In this document: piece after piece, positions 32,940 to 45,319 of the stretch
Layout: every line of letters starts with the position of its first letter
Numbering within the stretch: position 1 is the first letter of the stretch
Origin: Guadua angustifolia
Lineage: Eukaryota > Streptophyta > Magnoliopsida > Poales > Poaceae
Assembly: GCA_036346375.1 (NCBI GenBank)
Contig: CM070510.1
Location: 65,506,376 to 65,570,375 of the forward strand
DNA: 64,000 nucleotides
Direction: 5' to 3'
Made by a program: the position numbers and the translations under genes
The notes under the pieces: generated by a model
The model's input: the letters and a program-made list of their open reading frames with translations, nothing else
Databases searched by the model: none
What the model was told of the DNA's origin: nothing

Positions 32940-34275
32940 GAGATTCTAGCAGGTGATGATTGAGTGAAGACAATGAAAAACTCAACACACAAAAATATAG
33001 AGGAAGAAGCCAAAATTGTAAGGCCCTGAAGTCGATACAAGGTACAGGAATCCGTCATGGTGTCAGGGATGCTTCTGGGAGCTAGGTTAAAAATCCATGG
33101 GACATTAACAATTTAACACGCGGTCGAATAATGCCTAGTGCCATGCCACTGGAGATATTCCAAGAACTGGAGTGTGACGGTAACCATGAGAGGGACAAGA
33201 GAGCCAATCAAGGTTGGCACTAAGTGCTTGCAAAGGAGAGCAGAGTGCACATCAATATGGAGAGAAGCTAGATAGAAAAAGGCAAGAGATTCCTCTACTT
33301 GATAGCAATGTGTTCTTTATTCTAACCTTCTCTTTATGAGGTAGTTTATCTTTGGTTGGCTTTGCTTGTCACCTCAAGAGAGGGACCTATGACAGCTCTT
33401 CATTTGGTGGCAGTCCCATTCCAAGGTTCTGCTAGTACTATGTGGAAGAGCTAGCAGTTTTAGATAGTATATATGGTCCCTTCTCTACAAATAAATTTCA
33501 AATAGAATCTGTTTTGTAGTTCATCAAACTTCAACTGTTCAACATACATCTCTCTCTTTGTTGGAATACCTGACAACAAAAAATCAGCTCATATAAGAGT
33601 ATGAGGAGATACTCGTGCAAGATATTCCAAACCACATGGTAATACGGTATTTAAATCAAACCCAAAAAAAACACACATATTGACAACAAACAGAGAAAGA
33701 AAGAAAGAAAATACAAACATAGAAAGACACAATCATGCGCATTCAGGATCATGAGCGAGCATGGCAAAAAGAAAAGGTAAAAGTAAGAAAGGAACACGAG
33801 ATTTTGTCTGTTTCGTAGCAATCTATCCAATTCTTACCCTGTCTTGGTCCTCTCCAATCCCAGAGTGAACGATGGCGCTAACAAACAATCCATTCAGTCA
33901 GAATGGTCGATTTCAGATATGCCCAGCTGTTTTGATATTGTTCAAAAGTGCATCTAATCAAATCGTTGAATTATCCATGAAGCACACGGCAAACTAAGCT
34001 TCTGTGGTCGGAATTGCTGCAAAATGGCCCTATCTCTTGAATGTTCATATGACTCAAGAGACCAAAGTGTGAATAAACTATATAGATATATGACTACCTG
34101 TTTGTAGCACATTTTCTAACCTTCAGGCCAGGTTTCGAAGCAGGAATTTTTTAAGGAACTAGATGTTTCCTTTGCTAAAAATTCATAGGGCCCAAGGGCC
34201 AAAGGTTTCATTAGAAGGTAGCTCACATAAAAGGTCCTTCAACATGGGCGTGACATGAAGCATCTATTCCTCTTA
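32940..34275. other. Intergenic, no feature seen
   Basis: No coding frame, RNA gene or clear repeat was recognised. A short GAAAGAAAGAAA run lies at about 33697-33710. Confidence 0.45.
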
Positions 34276-34519
34276 GGCTATGCACAGTAATATGATGTCA
34301 GCAATCTGTATGCTTTGCTACATAAGGCTTTTGCTCATATGGAGAGTGGGGGAGGTGAGAGAGTATAGTTGTCTCTTCGTGAAAAGACGATTATATAAAT
34401 AGCATAAAATATCATTATATAAATTATTGTTTATAATAAATATTTTTTATACCATAATTAAAAAATTATAGGATCTCATAAAAACAAACTTAAGATGCTA
34501 TCTATTGTAGAAATTGCCT
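34276..34519. mobile_element. Possible AT-rich MITE
   Basis: Weak inverted ends GGCTATGCACAGTAATAT and GGCAATTTCTACAATAGAT with a possible TTA duplication (34273-34275 and 34520-34522). The interior is AT-rich (TATATAAATTATTG). Confidence 0.4.
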
Positions 34520-34522
34520 TTA

Positions 34523-35851
34523 GCTTTGTCTTTAGATGACATTAAAAAGTATATGGACAACAATCATCTCATGCTCTCCTAGTGGGCCAGCCACTAACAC
34601 CACTGGTCGATCTGTGCCTGACCACGCAGATCGTACCAGCATCGCTATATCTCCGCTATATCTCTCGTGTATGTGGCACTCACATTGTACAACATGTCCA
34701 ACTCACCCATGCTTACGAACAGATGCACAAAACAGCTCAGCAATAAAGGTGCCAAAAAGTACACAAGGAATAAGCATCGAAATGAAACTTCCAAGCTACA
34801 CCAGCTACACAGAAAACTGATTTGCAAGAATGAATTATTGTGCTGAACAAGACATCTGCATTATAAAGGGTCTCCACTCATAGGAAACAGAAAAGGACTA
34901 CAGATATTTGCAAGATATTTCTCAACCTACAGAAGTTTTGTTTGTAGTTCATACTAACATCATCCTTGCTTGTGCAGGCGGTCACAAACAAATGAAACTT
35001 CGAGGAAACGAAAAAAAACACAAAATGACAGCATAATTCCTTCAAGTTTTTCAGCAAATGAGGCAGCCTTTATGATCAGAGCCAGGAGTTCAACAAATTT
35101 GTGGCATGATAATCCAATCATTATCAGCAGTACAATGCATTAGTAATTCTGGTATACCTGAAGAGCAAATAGACAACATTGTTATCCCGGTAAATAAAAG
35201 GTATTGACGCCACATATCAGATTCTATTAAATTCATTTGCACAAATTTGAAGAGCATCTGTAGTAAAACAGAAACCTAATAAGCAGAAATCTAATTGCCC
35301 AGATCTTTACCTGACAATGTTCTCCTCGGTAAACTCTTCTAATAGCTAACCTCGTCATTGATTGTGAACATCTATTCTTGTTCTTGACATTGCAGAGCAG
35401 GATCTGTAGACACCACAAAATCACCACATCAGCCTTTTGGTAAACTCTTGTTAACTTGACTAATTTGTACAACTTGTACGAGAAAATCAACATCGCAAAA
35501 TGAACAAGCTGGGATAACCTAACATAGTGAACATCAGATGTCCTTAGTAAATTTTAGAATTCAAACACTCCATAGAAATACAATTACACTAACACCAAAT
35601 GTCCTAGTCATCATCATCACCAACCACCTTAGCTCTTCGGTAACCAGAACTGTTGTTAGAAGTCAAGGCTTTGGGTTCCTAGGGAATGAAAGAATGTCTA
35701 TATCAAACACCCACCTTGTTGTAACCCTCCTTCCAATTTGTAAAGAGATGTATTCCATGCTTACCCAGTTATCCTAAACACCACCTTCCGCCAAAACTTA
35801 TTTTTCCCTTCATTTAACGATGTCAAACAAATTCAGCTCTTTGCAGCAATA
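34523..35851. other. Intergenic, possible cryptic exon only
   Basis: No gene recognised. On the minus strand about 35338-35311 has an acceptor-like TTAG, a short frame (EFTEENIV) and a good donor CAG|GTAAAG. It could be a 3' exon of the minus-strand gene at 37105-37499, but I could not connect it. Confidence 0.35.
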
Positions 35852-35854
35852 TAA

Positions 35855-36668
35855 GGGCCTGTTTGGTAGAGCTCCAGATCCTAATTCTTCAGCTCTAGCT
35901 TCTGATTCTCTATGGAATCGATTCTCTGGTGGAAGTGATTCCTGTCTGAGAAATCGTTCGGCAAGCCTCCTGATTCCTGAAGAGAAGATTGTGCTGGAAT
36001 TGTCTTTATTACCCCTGGCTGTTTGAACTAATGTTACATCGTGTGAATGCGTACCGGCAGGAAGTGATGTTTTTTTATAAAATAGTAGTAGTAATAGTAG
36101 CACCCTGGTTTGATCTACTTGGTACTAGTTTGCATCCAATCTCAGGTTGTTTCTTTCTCTGTAACGTTTTCGTTTTACGATCAAAGTAATCAATCAAGGT
36201 GACGTACTTTGCCATACGGAACCCACGCGAGACAACAACAACTAGCACACATGTTTTAAGTCTGAACGGGCTGTCAGTCTATGAGTAATGCATTGTGATT
36301 TGTGAGCACTTCTGTTTCACATCCGTAAATCCTTCCTAAAGCTATTCAGGCTGAAACGAATATTATCTACGTGAGGCCGCTCTGCAAACGACGAGAGCCG
36401 GTGAGTAGAGTATACTTTCACTGACTGGTGGAGGGGTGTGCGCGGTTATATAGCGATGGCAGTGGTGGGTAAATAGTTGCGAACTTGGTGGGGAGGTTCA
36501 TAACTAGGAGGTTGTGAATCAAGTGGGGAGCAGGTTTTTTTGACTCCCATGCCGCAAATCAAAAAACATGAATCACTTCCTCGGATTCTTATGTGAAGCT
36601 GACTGATTTTTTCTCGTTTGGTAGAGCTCCTTAGCTTGCTGAGGCTGGGAGCTCTACCAAACGCCCCC
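35855..36668. mobile_element. Non-autonomous Harbinger element (814 bp)
   Basis: Ends GGGCCTGTTTGGTAGAGCTC and, on the other strand, GGGGGCGTTTGGTAGAGCTC, flanked by TAA (35852-35854 and 36669-36671). The subterminal sequence TTATTACCCCTGGCTGTTT resembles the left end of the large Harbinger element at about 8480. The right terminus is itself a hairpin (about 36618-36665). Confidence 0.8.
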
Positions 36669-37104
36669 TAAAACGCAAAGCTATCTTTACAACTTGTAGC
36701 CGTCTCTCTCCCCTTGCAAATGGTATTAAATATGGAAGTAGATATTGCTTGACCACAAATACCAGCTTCCAACCGATCACCAACCATAGCTTAATGTTTA
36801 CTGAACGGGGCACTGTTCCAAGGAATCTTGCAAGCCATAGCTTCAGAAGGGGGGCAAGGTGCCAACCACATGTCAAGTTTTTATCATTCTCCCCCTTCTT
36901 TGAACTAGTACTACAAAACAATGTGTTTGCATACAAAACATGTTGTTAAATACTTAAGTTGAGCCAAAATTGGTTTGACTCGTCACTCATTAAGTCATTA
37001 TTCATAAAAAGCATTCACTACGAAGCATCTTTACCTTGTCTTTTTACTTTCAGTTAAAATAAAATACGCATTACACGAATAACTAGTAGTCAATTGAGCC
37101 CCGT

Positions 37105-37499
37105 CTAGCAACCAAATCCCCCAAAGAAATTGACCACATTTAGCATAAGAAAACAAACAATACGCCCCTCACTAAGAAAGAAAGAAAAATTAGCATACCA
37201 AGCTAGGGCTTTGGAATGAGCGTGGGCGTCGGGGGAAGCAGTAGAGGTGGCCGTGGGGCTGCTACTGCTGCGGCGGAGGTCGTCGATGATGCCACCAAGC
37301 TCACGCCGCGCAGACTCCCTCCCAAACATGAAGCCATACCTGCAGCACAAGAATCTAACATGCTAGAAACATACATAGATTTGACAGGGGAGGGATACTA
37401 GAAGATCATATCAGGTTATGTATGATACCAGAAGGAGATGGCGGAGAAGACTCCTGCAGCCGCCACCGTCTGCACTAGTGTCAGCTTCTTTGCCTGCAT
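37105..37499 (-). CDS. Small conserved plant protein with one hydrophobic segment
   Basis: Exon 1, 37499-37429, starts ATG and encodes MQAKKLTLVQTVAAAGVFSA followed by ISF. A GT-AG intron (37428-37340) splits a Trp codon. Exon 2 from 37339 encodes YGFMFGRESARRELGGIIDD and LRR, then a Ser/Thr/Ala-rich tail. Residues 8-30 form a hydrophobic, probably membrane-spanning segment, with the GFMFGRESARREL block just after it. I recall similar short unnamed proteins in plants but cannot assign a function. The reading frame stays open to a stop at 37105. A donor-like AG|GTATGC-type site after KALAW leaves open a further 3' exon. Confidence 0.6.
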
Positions 37500-37699
37500 C
37501 ACTCACTGGAGGACAGGCGACGGAAGGCAGCGAGGGCGAGGGCGAGGCACTTTCGCCGGCACGGCAGATTCGCTTCCGGTTCCAGGGTAGGAAGAAGAAG
37601 AAGGGGGCCGGCGGCCGACGAGAGGTTTGCAGGGTTGGGAGGCACCGGCGACGGCCCACGAGGATGCGACAAGGGCGGAGAGTTGGGCCTCATGAATAA

Positions 37700-38411
37700 G
37701 TCTAATTGGGCCGATGCGTGTTCTGTTTCGAAGCAGGAGCTGGTCTAAAATACTAATTTTCCTCAGCAATAAGATATAAAAGTAGATCTAACTTAACTTT
37801 TAGTCACTTAAAAGATAAGCTGTTTAGAAAAGTTTATTGACTTTTTAGAAACTAAAACTAACTTTAAATCTCCTAAACAGAGCGTCTGTTCATTCATGCT
37901 GGTTCGTCTTGAAAGGGCAGGGAAAAAAAAAAGAAAACAACAGTTTTCGTGCAAGAAATTTGGAAGACCCGGAACAAGATTTTAAGTTAACACACAAAAT
38001 ATGGAAGTACGATGCAATTCGATACTCAGCATTACTAATATGTCAAATATGTTCAAAATCTAACCGAAGTTCCGGCAACATCAATCAAAATTGACTAAGA
38101 GTTTTACACTAAGACCAAGAGGATATTAACTGAGATTTGAGATCTCAGGTTGGGATTGAGGGCACGAATCACGTCTGTCGAAGCCGAAACCACATGTATG
38201 GCCTCACACACGGGCACTAGCGTGCGCCGATGCACTTCTGGTTACAAAAACGTCCCAGCCTAGGCCGCGTAGCTGCTGTGTTGGCACAAAGGTTGGCTAT
38301 TGTGCTGGTCTGACCATCGCCGAGAGTCCACGGTGTCCTCTACGTGTCCGAGCTAGCCACGTAGGATGCCAAACTAACATACGTAGGGTCATAGAAGTGT
38401 ATTTTATTGAT
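37700..38411. other. Intergenic, no feature seen
   Basis: AT-rich on the left. A moderately GC-rich stretch (38150-38370) has no frame I trust. Confidence 0.4.
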
Positions 38412-38414
38412 TTA

Positions 38415-41400
38415 GGTCATTCCTAGTGACAAGTTTTATTTCACGGTTTCTAGATGTGCTGTATCATCTAAAGGGGTTTGGGTTGATAAATGAAACAAGG
38501 ATTTTCAATGCACAGTTGAAAGTGCATCTAGGCACTTATGTTATTTTGGTGATTAATGACAAACGCATATAATGACAATTTATATAATTGTGTAAATGCT
38601 TAACTTAGTGCTTAATAAATGACAAACCTCTAAAATGATTATATTGCTATGAGGCAAACATGTTTATTGCCGAGTTGAGTATTAATCTCATCTATTTAGA
38701 GGAAAATCAAGTGGGATGGTTAAGCAAAGATAAGGTATGCAATTTTGGTATCTCTTCTATATTTGTTATTGCATTCCTTTTGTGCAAATGCATAGTGAAC
38801 TCCAAATAGTATGTTGGTTATATATATGCACATTGGTTCATGTCATATTTATTTGTGCATATATATTCATTTGAGTTCATTATGTGCTTTGTTTTTAGTA
38901 TGTATGTATTAACTAGAGTTAAACTTCGCATTGCTATAGATTGACTTGGTGCATGCATGTTTTAGTTGTGTATCTTCTCATGCACCTCTCCTAGTGAAGT
39001 TTAATCTAGAGTTGGATCACATATTTACTCTTATTCTAAATATTAGTCGCACATGTACAATTCGTGTATATTCTATCATGTGCTTCATTTAAGTAAAGAC
39101 TGTGATCCTTGCCATGATTTAATTGATTCATCATATCGCAATTATCTCTCTAGTGCATATAGATCATTTACATATTCATCATGATGTACTTAGTAGAGAA
39201 TATCTCTTATGTCAAGTGTTTCCAGTTATATTATGCTTCTTTATATGAAACACTTGTGGTACTTAATTGCTCACAAATATCAATTTATTCACATCTACTG
39301 AGCTTTTGGGACTAATGTCTTTCATGAGTGGTTTGGAAAGAATTAGGTCCCGTGTGTGTATGATGACCAAGGTATTCTAGAGGATGACCGTAAAGCCGAG
39401 ATCAATAAGACGGCGGTGTCACCAAGAGTTGAGGATTAAGTCAAGATCGACTTGGCGTGGAGATCGTCGGGGAGGATGATCAAGTCAAGGTTGATAGGAC
39501 GAGAGTCTCATGAGGTGAATCGAGTCAAGTTGGACAAGGCGAAAATATCATCAATCATTTGGTGAAGGTCTTCATGCACCGGCATTAAGAAAGAAGACGG
39601 CAAGTGACTATTTCTAGACTTGTATTATCTTTGATTTAATTTGAGTCTAAGGATTGCCGTACTATTAAGATGGATGCAACGTTGAATGACTTTTAGATGT
39701 GTCAAGTGCTCAAGTGATTCATCCTTGTGAAATTTAGAGAGAGTGTGGTGTTGGTGGTGCCGAAAAGCGAAAGATATAGGTCTCTCTTGGATTCTTTGTG
39801 AAATCTGAATTTATCCTTTGAAATTTGGGTAGTGAGACCTTGTTAGTTGTGTAGCCCTTGTTCTTAGCTTTCAATAGAGTCCAAGTTCTCTGAAATCGGA
39901 GTCCGGAGTCAAAAGTTATGCTCGTTTTGGTCGAGCTGCTCTGTGCACATCGGATAGTCCGATGTTGACATCGGATAGTCCGATGAGGACTTAGAAAATT
40001 TCTGAAACATCTTTGAAAATGGGTACTCTCTGGAAATATCGGATAGTCCGATGTTTGATATCGGATAGTCCGATGTTCTCTTGAAAATCTGGAAATTTAC
40101 ACACATCGGATAGTCCGATGTTCCATATCGGAAAGTCCAATCTGTGCTTTTTATTCAAGAGAATTTGAATTTCGTGTGGAGTCGATCTGGAATTTTACAC
40201 ACATCGGATAGTCCGATGTTCAATATCAGATAGTCCGATGTGGGTCTGACCAAGGCATAACGGCTAGTTTTTTTTTGGAGCCTCTATTTAAAGCCCTCTC
40301 CTCTCCATTTCGAAGTGCCCGTTACTCCACTGGTTTGAGGGGTTCTCCTCTTGTTCTTGAGCCCCCCTAAACACCCCTCCACCCTTAGATCTAAGTGATC
40401 CCCTTTGTGAGAAGGGTAGGGAAGAGTTTGAGGAGTAAGGTGTTAGATTGAGTGGATTTGAGTTGTTGAGCACTTGATTTCATCTCCAAGCTTATTCTTC
40501 GTGAGCATTTGTTACTCTTAGAGGTTGAGGACTCCTAGACGGCTAGGAGGTCGCCTACGAGCCACCGGAGCTTTGTGTGTGGTTGGCCGTAGGATGTTTG
40601 TGAAGGTTCGATTCCGCCTCCGCAAGGGAAGGGATCAAGAAGTGAAGCCGGCGAGTGCAAAGTGCAACACCGGGAGGAAGAGGGTTGAGAGAGACCCCGG
40701 CTCAAGCGTGACCAAGCCTCAACCGGCGAGTGCATGTGTGCAACACCGGGAGGAAGTGGGTTGAAAGAGATCCCGGCTTGAGTCTAACCGAGCCGCCTCA
40801 ACGGAGACGTAGGATCCCCTCAAGGATCCGAACTTCGGGAAAAAATCAACCGTGCATCAAATCTTTGGTTTGGTCTTTTCTTGTTGCTTTGATTAAAGTT
40901 GCCTTGATTGATTTGGTATAGAAGTAATTGTTATAGCTAGACTACTACTCCTTTTGTTGCTTAGCCTTGCCTAGCTTTAACTTATGATAAACCTGTTTGC
41001 TCACGTTCTTATCGGATAATCCGATTGTGCATATCGGATAGTCCGACATTCAAAGTCGGATAGTCCGATATTCTAAGTCGGATAGTTCGATTCTTTTCCA
41101 CTGCGATTTAAGATTTAAATTTATAATTCGCCTATTCACCCCCCCTCTAGGCGACATCCCCTGTCCTTTCAACAGTTTTAATTCGCGATTTCATAGGCTA
41201 GTCATAGCATTTAATTGTTGCATGGTGTTGTGATAAAATATTCCATTTGGTGCATTTTCATTCGGTTTCAATACGTGGGAATGCGTAGGATGAAACGATA
41301 CGCTCTCAATGCAGTTTCATTCGGTTTTCAATGTGTTGGAAATGGTGTACACCCGGTTTTAACCAGATGAAACTCATCTCCTCTCTCTCTCCTCATAATT

Positions 41401-41473
41401 TCTTTGTCATGTCGTAATTTTTGCTAATGTATCACTTTATTAAATAATAATAAAACTTTTAATGTGATTGGCC
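38415..41473. mobile_element. MITE split by a solo LTR
   Basis: Ends GGTCATTCCTAGTGAC and, on the other strand, GGCCAATCACATTAAAAG, flanked by TTA (38412-38414 and 41474-41476). Without the inserted LTR it is about 400 bp. It has the repeated TTTCATTCGGTTTC / GATGAAAC motifs common in grass MITEs. Confidence 0.55.
38517..41171 (+). mobile_element. Solo LTR, probable SIRE/Maximus-type copia (2655 bp)
   Basis: Starts TGAAAGTGCATCTAGGCAC and ends CACCCCCCCTCTAGGCGACA, CCCCTGTCCTTTCA. A perfect 5-bp duplication ACAGT flanks it (38512-38516 and 41172-41176). No internal coding region or second LTR is present, so it is a solo LTR left by recombination. TATA-like CTATTTAAAG is at about 40285. It carries about a dozen TCGGA-TAG-TCCGA inverted repeats in two clusters (39948-40245 and 41010-41090). 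The family name is from the end sequences and large size only. Confidence 0.75.
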
Positions 41474-41791
41474 TTAAAAAAGGTTTTATTTTACGTGCCC
41501 GAGGGAGAGAGAGTGTGTAAGTGTGTTGCGTAATTGGCGAGCAGTGAAGAAAAAAAAAACATGGCCAATTGCGTGATGCTGTTCATGTCCATCGTATGCC
41601 TATTGGTATAACGACCAAATGCATTGCATCTTTAGTTACAGCTTCGTTTACCTCTTTAAGATCTCTCCACAGCTCTCATCAGCAGCTCATCTTGCGCACT
41701 CGTTGATGCAGCAAAGAAAGTAAAACCATGCAACAGCGGCTCCTCTGACTAGTAGACTAGGTTACAAACAGCAGCTGTTCTTCTGCCATCG

Positions 41792-44700
41792 TCACCTCTT
41801 GGCCGGCTCGGCTTTCTTGCCGGCCGGCGGCGGAGGCTGGGGCTCCATCTGGACCACCCGCTCCAGCTCCTCCACGACCTCCCTCATCGCCGGCCGCTCC
41901 TTGGGGTTCTTGCCGAGGCAGCGGTCCGCTAGCCTGGCCACCTCGCGCGCGGCCGCCATAGGGTACCGCCCGCCCAGCCGCGGGTCCATGATGGACCTGA
42001 AGCTCTGGCTCTCCGGCGGGTGCCCCCGCACCCACCCCAGAAGCTTCTGCTCCTCCGCCGGCCGGCTCCGCTCCAGCGACCGCCGCCCCGTCAGGATCTC
42101 GTACAGCACCACGCCGAAGCTCCACACGTCGCTCTTGATCGTCAGGTGACCCGTCTCGATGTAGTCCGGCGCCGCGTACCCATGCGTGCCCACCACCTGA
42201 TCATCATCGGTCATTCAGATGTAGCTAGCTTGTCAGATGCAACAAAGATGGCACATATGTAAGCTGCATGGCAGTAGATCACATTCAGCAGGTACATACC
42301 GCAGTGGATACATGCGTTTCTCCTTCGGTTGGCCCCTCCCTTGCCAGGCCGAAGTCTGATAGTTTTGGCTTGAAATCGGCGTCGAGAAGAATGTTAGATG
42401 CTTTAAAGTCCCTGTATATCACCTGCCAAATTAAAAGGCTATGGATTAGATCTTGACCATTGTTATCGCAGCGTCCAAGCGAGACGAGTCGCCTCCGGGG
42501 CGCCTGGACACCTAGATACCTAGGCGCCCGCCTAGACGACAGTTAGGCAACTAACTAGTTCAGCATAGATTGCACAGCCACTAGCCCACTAATCCATACA
42601 AATAAGGCACTAAGGTGGCACCAAATAGGCAAGCACCACTTCATCAGCCATCAGTTCATCACTAGTTCACTACTTCATCAGTCAAGGGAGTATCATAGCC
42701 ATCAGTTCACCACATTTCATTGAGACCAAGCACCACTTCACCAAAATAGAGCACGCGAACACAAGGCAAGTGAGGCGGCGGCAAGGGAGCATCACAGGCG
42801 GTGGCGGCGTAGAAGCGGGCTGCTTCTGCGCTGTCGCCACCGCCTGTGCTCCTTTGCCGCGCTGCCGTCACCTGTGCTCCACTGCTCCCTTGTCACCACC
42901 TCCGGAAGCAGGTGCTCAGCAGCAGAGGCGATGTTGGAACAGAACGGTAAAAACTGATGCACCTCGCCAATTATTACGACCTAAGTTTTTGACATTCTGT
43001 TCCAATAGGTGAAAGGGGAGGGGAGGGGGGTTGCCGGTTGCCGGTCGGTGGAGGGCTGGAGGCGGCTGGTGGCGGAGCTAGGTCCTCCCGTGTCCTCTCT
43101 CTTGATGTTTGTGTGACTTAGGGTTACCGTCCATGCCGCCTACCTCTTATTGCCCCGTTCCCATCCCCCAATTGGCTGCTAGGACGCCTGGCCATCCCAG
43201 GCGGCCACCTAATGCTAGGACGCCTGGACGCTTAGGTGACGCCGTGATAACATTGATCTTGACAATTAGTTTTGCAATTCTTAAATATTTGAGTAGATAA
43301 ATGCAGTAGAAAAGACTGTGTGGTAAAGTAGATTAGCTAGAATTTATTTGGGATTTGATAAACATCAACCGGATGTTTTTTTGTTGAAATCATCCAAATC
43401 TAGAATCATTGGATCATTGTTGAGATTCGGGAGTATCGATTACATCCAATCCTATGATTTGATCCAACGGCCCGGTGATTTTCGAGTGAGGTATCTAATG
43501 GTCCAAAATTTAGATGTTATTGTTGAGATTCGGGACATCCGATCATATGATTTGATCCAACGGCCCGGTGATTTTCAAGTGAGGTATCTAATGGTCCAAA
43601 ATTTGAATGTTAGTTAAGACAAAAACATCCAGATGATACCTATACACTCCCAATTTATTTATATTTTCTTTGGTAGTAAAGTAGTAAAAATACTCTTAAT
43701 AAATCAACGGTTCGATCTGATATCTACTACTCGCTATATGCCATTAGTATAATGCACCGTAAAGAGCTCCATTTTTTGTGGATTCAGAAAGAACAATGTT
43801 TTCGAGTAAACCTGAACTTCTTGCAGTCCTTCATGGAGATAATGTAGGCCCCGCGCCGCGCCAATCATGATCTGCAGTCTCATTCTCCAGGGAAGGGGAG
43901 GATGGGCTCGGTTGAACAGATGATCATCCAGGCTCTTGTTGGGCATGAACTCGTACACCAGCAGCCTGTGCTTGCCTGCTTCTGAATCCACTGCACAGTA
44001 GCCAATAAGCTTTACTAGATTCGGGTGCTCAAGAACACCTAGGAACTGGACTTCAGCAAGCCACTGCTTGTGCCCCTGAAATTAGGAAGAAAATATATCG
44101 CATATTTAAGCTATTGATATTTGTCGATCTTTGTGTGTGTATGTGTGTGTGCTTCATTGCTATTCAACAATTGAAAATTTCATGAAGTTGTTTGATGTAC
44201 TGCAGTACTGGCATCTACTTTTGTCCTGATCAAACTTGGCACGATGTTTACGACGTGTTTCTGAATTCAAGAATGTAATAGATTGACTTGTGATGCTGTA
44301 TGGACCAATGCTCACGTGGCTCGTAGCGCGATTTGATTGAAGGTGACATTAGTGGATGTCCTTGTCCCGTGGATGTGTTTATTTATATGTTAAGACTGTC
44401 ATGGAGCTCAAGTTAATTTCCTAGTGATTTCACTATAAAACAACAATGCTCCAAGTTTTATTTTAGGTCTCGGCACAAATCAGGACGCCCTAGAGTTTTA
44501 GATGCTGGTAGTTCTTGGCACACAAAAACGCTTTAAAATTAGTAATGCTCATACACAAGATATGTCAAATCCACGGAAATATGGATGTCATCCTTATTCC
44601 TTAGGCCTGTTAAATATAGGTTTTGAGAAATTTCGGGCAAACTCTAGTCTCGAGAAAGTGAAAAGTCTTGTGAAAGTTCAGAAAGCATGCGGCCATGCGC

Positions 44701-45319
44701 CCTATATTATTCTGCATCAAAAAGGCATAAACTGCAGATTCCTTCCCTTTAACATGAACAACTGCAAATCTATGCATAAATGAATGTTCATACGAATTGA
44801 TAAACATACCGCACAAATGCTACTTTCAATTCTATAACAACTCAAGCTTTCTGATGAACAAATCCAAAACAAATGTACATGGCAGATTTTTAGGCTTAAT
44901 ATATGAGCATTCACGAACAAACAAGAAGACACGGCAGAAGTGATAACTAGCAAACTGACCTGCAGGCTGCGCTGGCTGAGGCGCTTGACGGCGAGGACGA
45001 CCCGGCCGCCGCTGTCGGCGGCCGCGGAGCGGAAGAAGGCGCGGTAGACGGAGCCGAAGCCGCCCTCGCCGACCTTGAGGGCGCGGCTGAATCCGTTGGT
45101 GGCGCTGCTGAGCTCCTCCAGGTCGAACACCCGCAGCCGCTGCGCGCCTCTCTCCTCCGACAGCTCCTGTATGCTCCTCGTCGGCGTCGACACCGACGAC
45201 GCCTTGCTGCTCTTCTGCCCGTCGGATTTGGGCGCCGGCGACTTGGGCGGCGTCTTGGCGCTTGCCGGCTGCTGGTTCTTGGCCTTGTTCTTGCCGCTCT
45301 TGAAGGTGAAGCACCCCAT
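41792..45319 (-). CDS. Receptor-like cytoplasmic kinase, RLCK-VII (PCRK/PBL-like)
   Basis: Four exons with GT-AG borders, 45319-44960, 44075-43812, 42422-42300 and 42196-41792, give 383 residues. MGCFTF at the N-terminus is a myristoylation (Gly2) and palmitoylation (Cys3) signal, placing the kinase at the plasma membrane. The kinase domain starts about residue 75: GEGGFGSVY (ATP loop), LAVKRL (Lys), VIYRDFKASNILL (YRD with catalytic Asp), LSDFGLA (Mg-binding Asp) and GTHGYAAPDYIETGHLTIKS, where APD replaces the usual APE. The C-terminal tail is short and Pro-rich. Members of this group relay signals from immune receptors. The kinase looks complete and active. Intron 2 carries two MITEs. The nearest named relatives I recall are PCRK1/PBL19. 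Confidence 0.95.
42458..43255. mobile_element. Non-autonomous hAT element in kinase intron 2 (798 bp)
   Basis: Ends CATTGTTATCGCAGCG and, on the other strand, CAATGTTATCACGGCG, flanked by the 8-bp duplication ATCTTGAC (42450-42457 and 43256-43263). The interior has no transposase. Confidence 0.85.
43350..43651. mobile_element. Mutator-type MITE in kinase intron 2 (302 bp)
   Basis: Imperfect inverted ends (GGGATTTGATAAACATC and GGGAGTGTATAGGTATC, then GGATGTTTTT on both) flanked by the 9-bp duplication AATTTATTT (43341-43349 and 43652-43660). The interior is a direct repeat of about 100 bp (43418-43520 and 43521-43613) sharing TTTGATCCAACGGCCCGGTG. Confidence 0.8.

Noticed and set aside
35233..35493. 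86-codon minus-strand frame
   Set aside because: No domain. Only a possible 28-base exon is splice-like, which is not enough for a gene call.
40288..40921. Short frames repeated in both copies of the large LTR
   Set aside because: Present only because the LTR is repeated. No domain, and LTRs of this class are non-coding.
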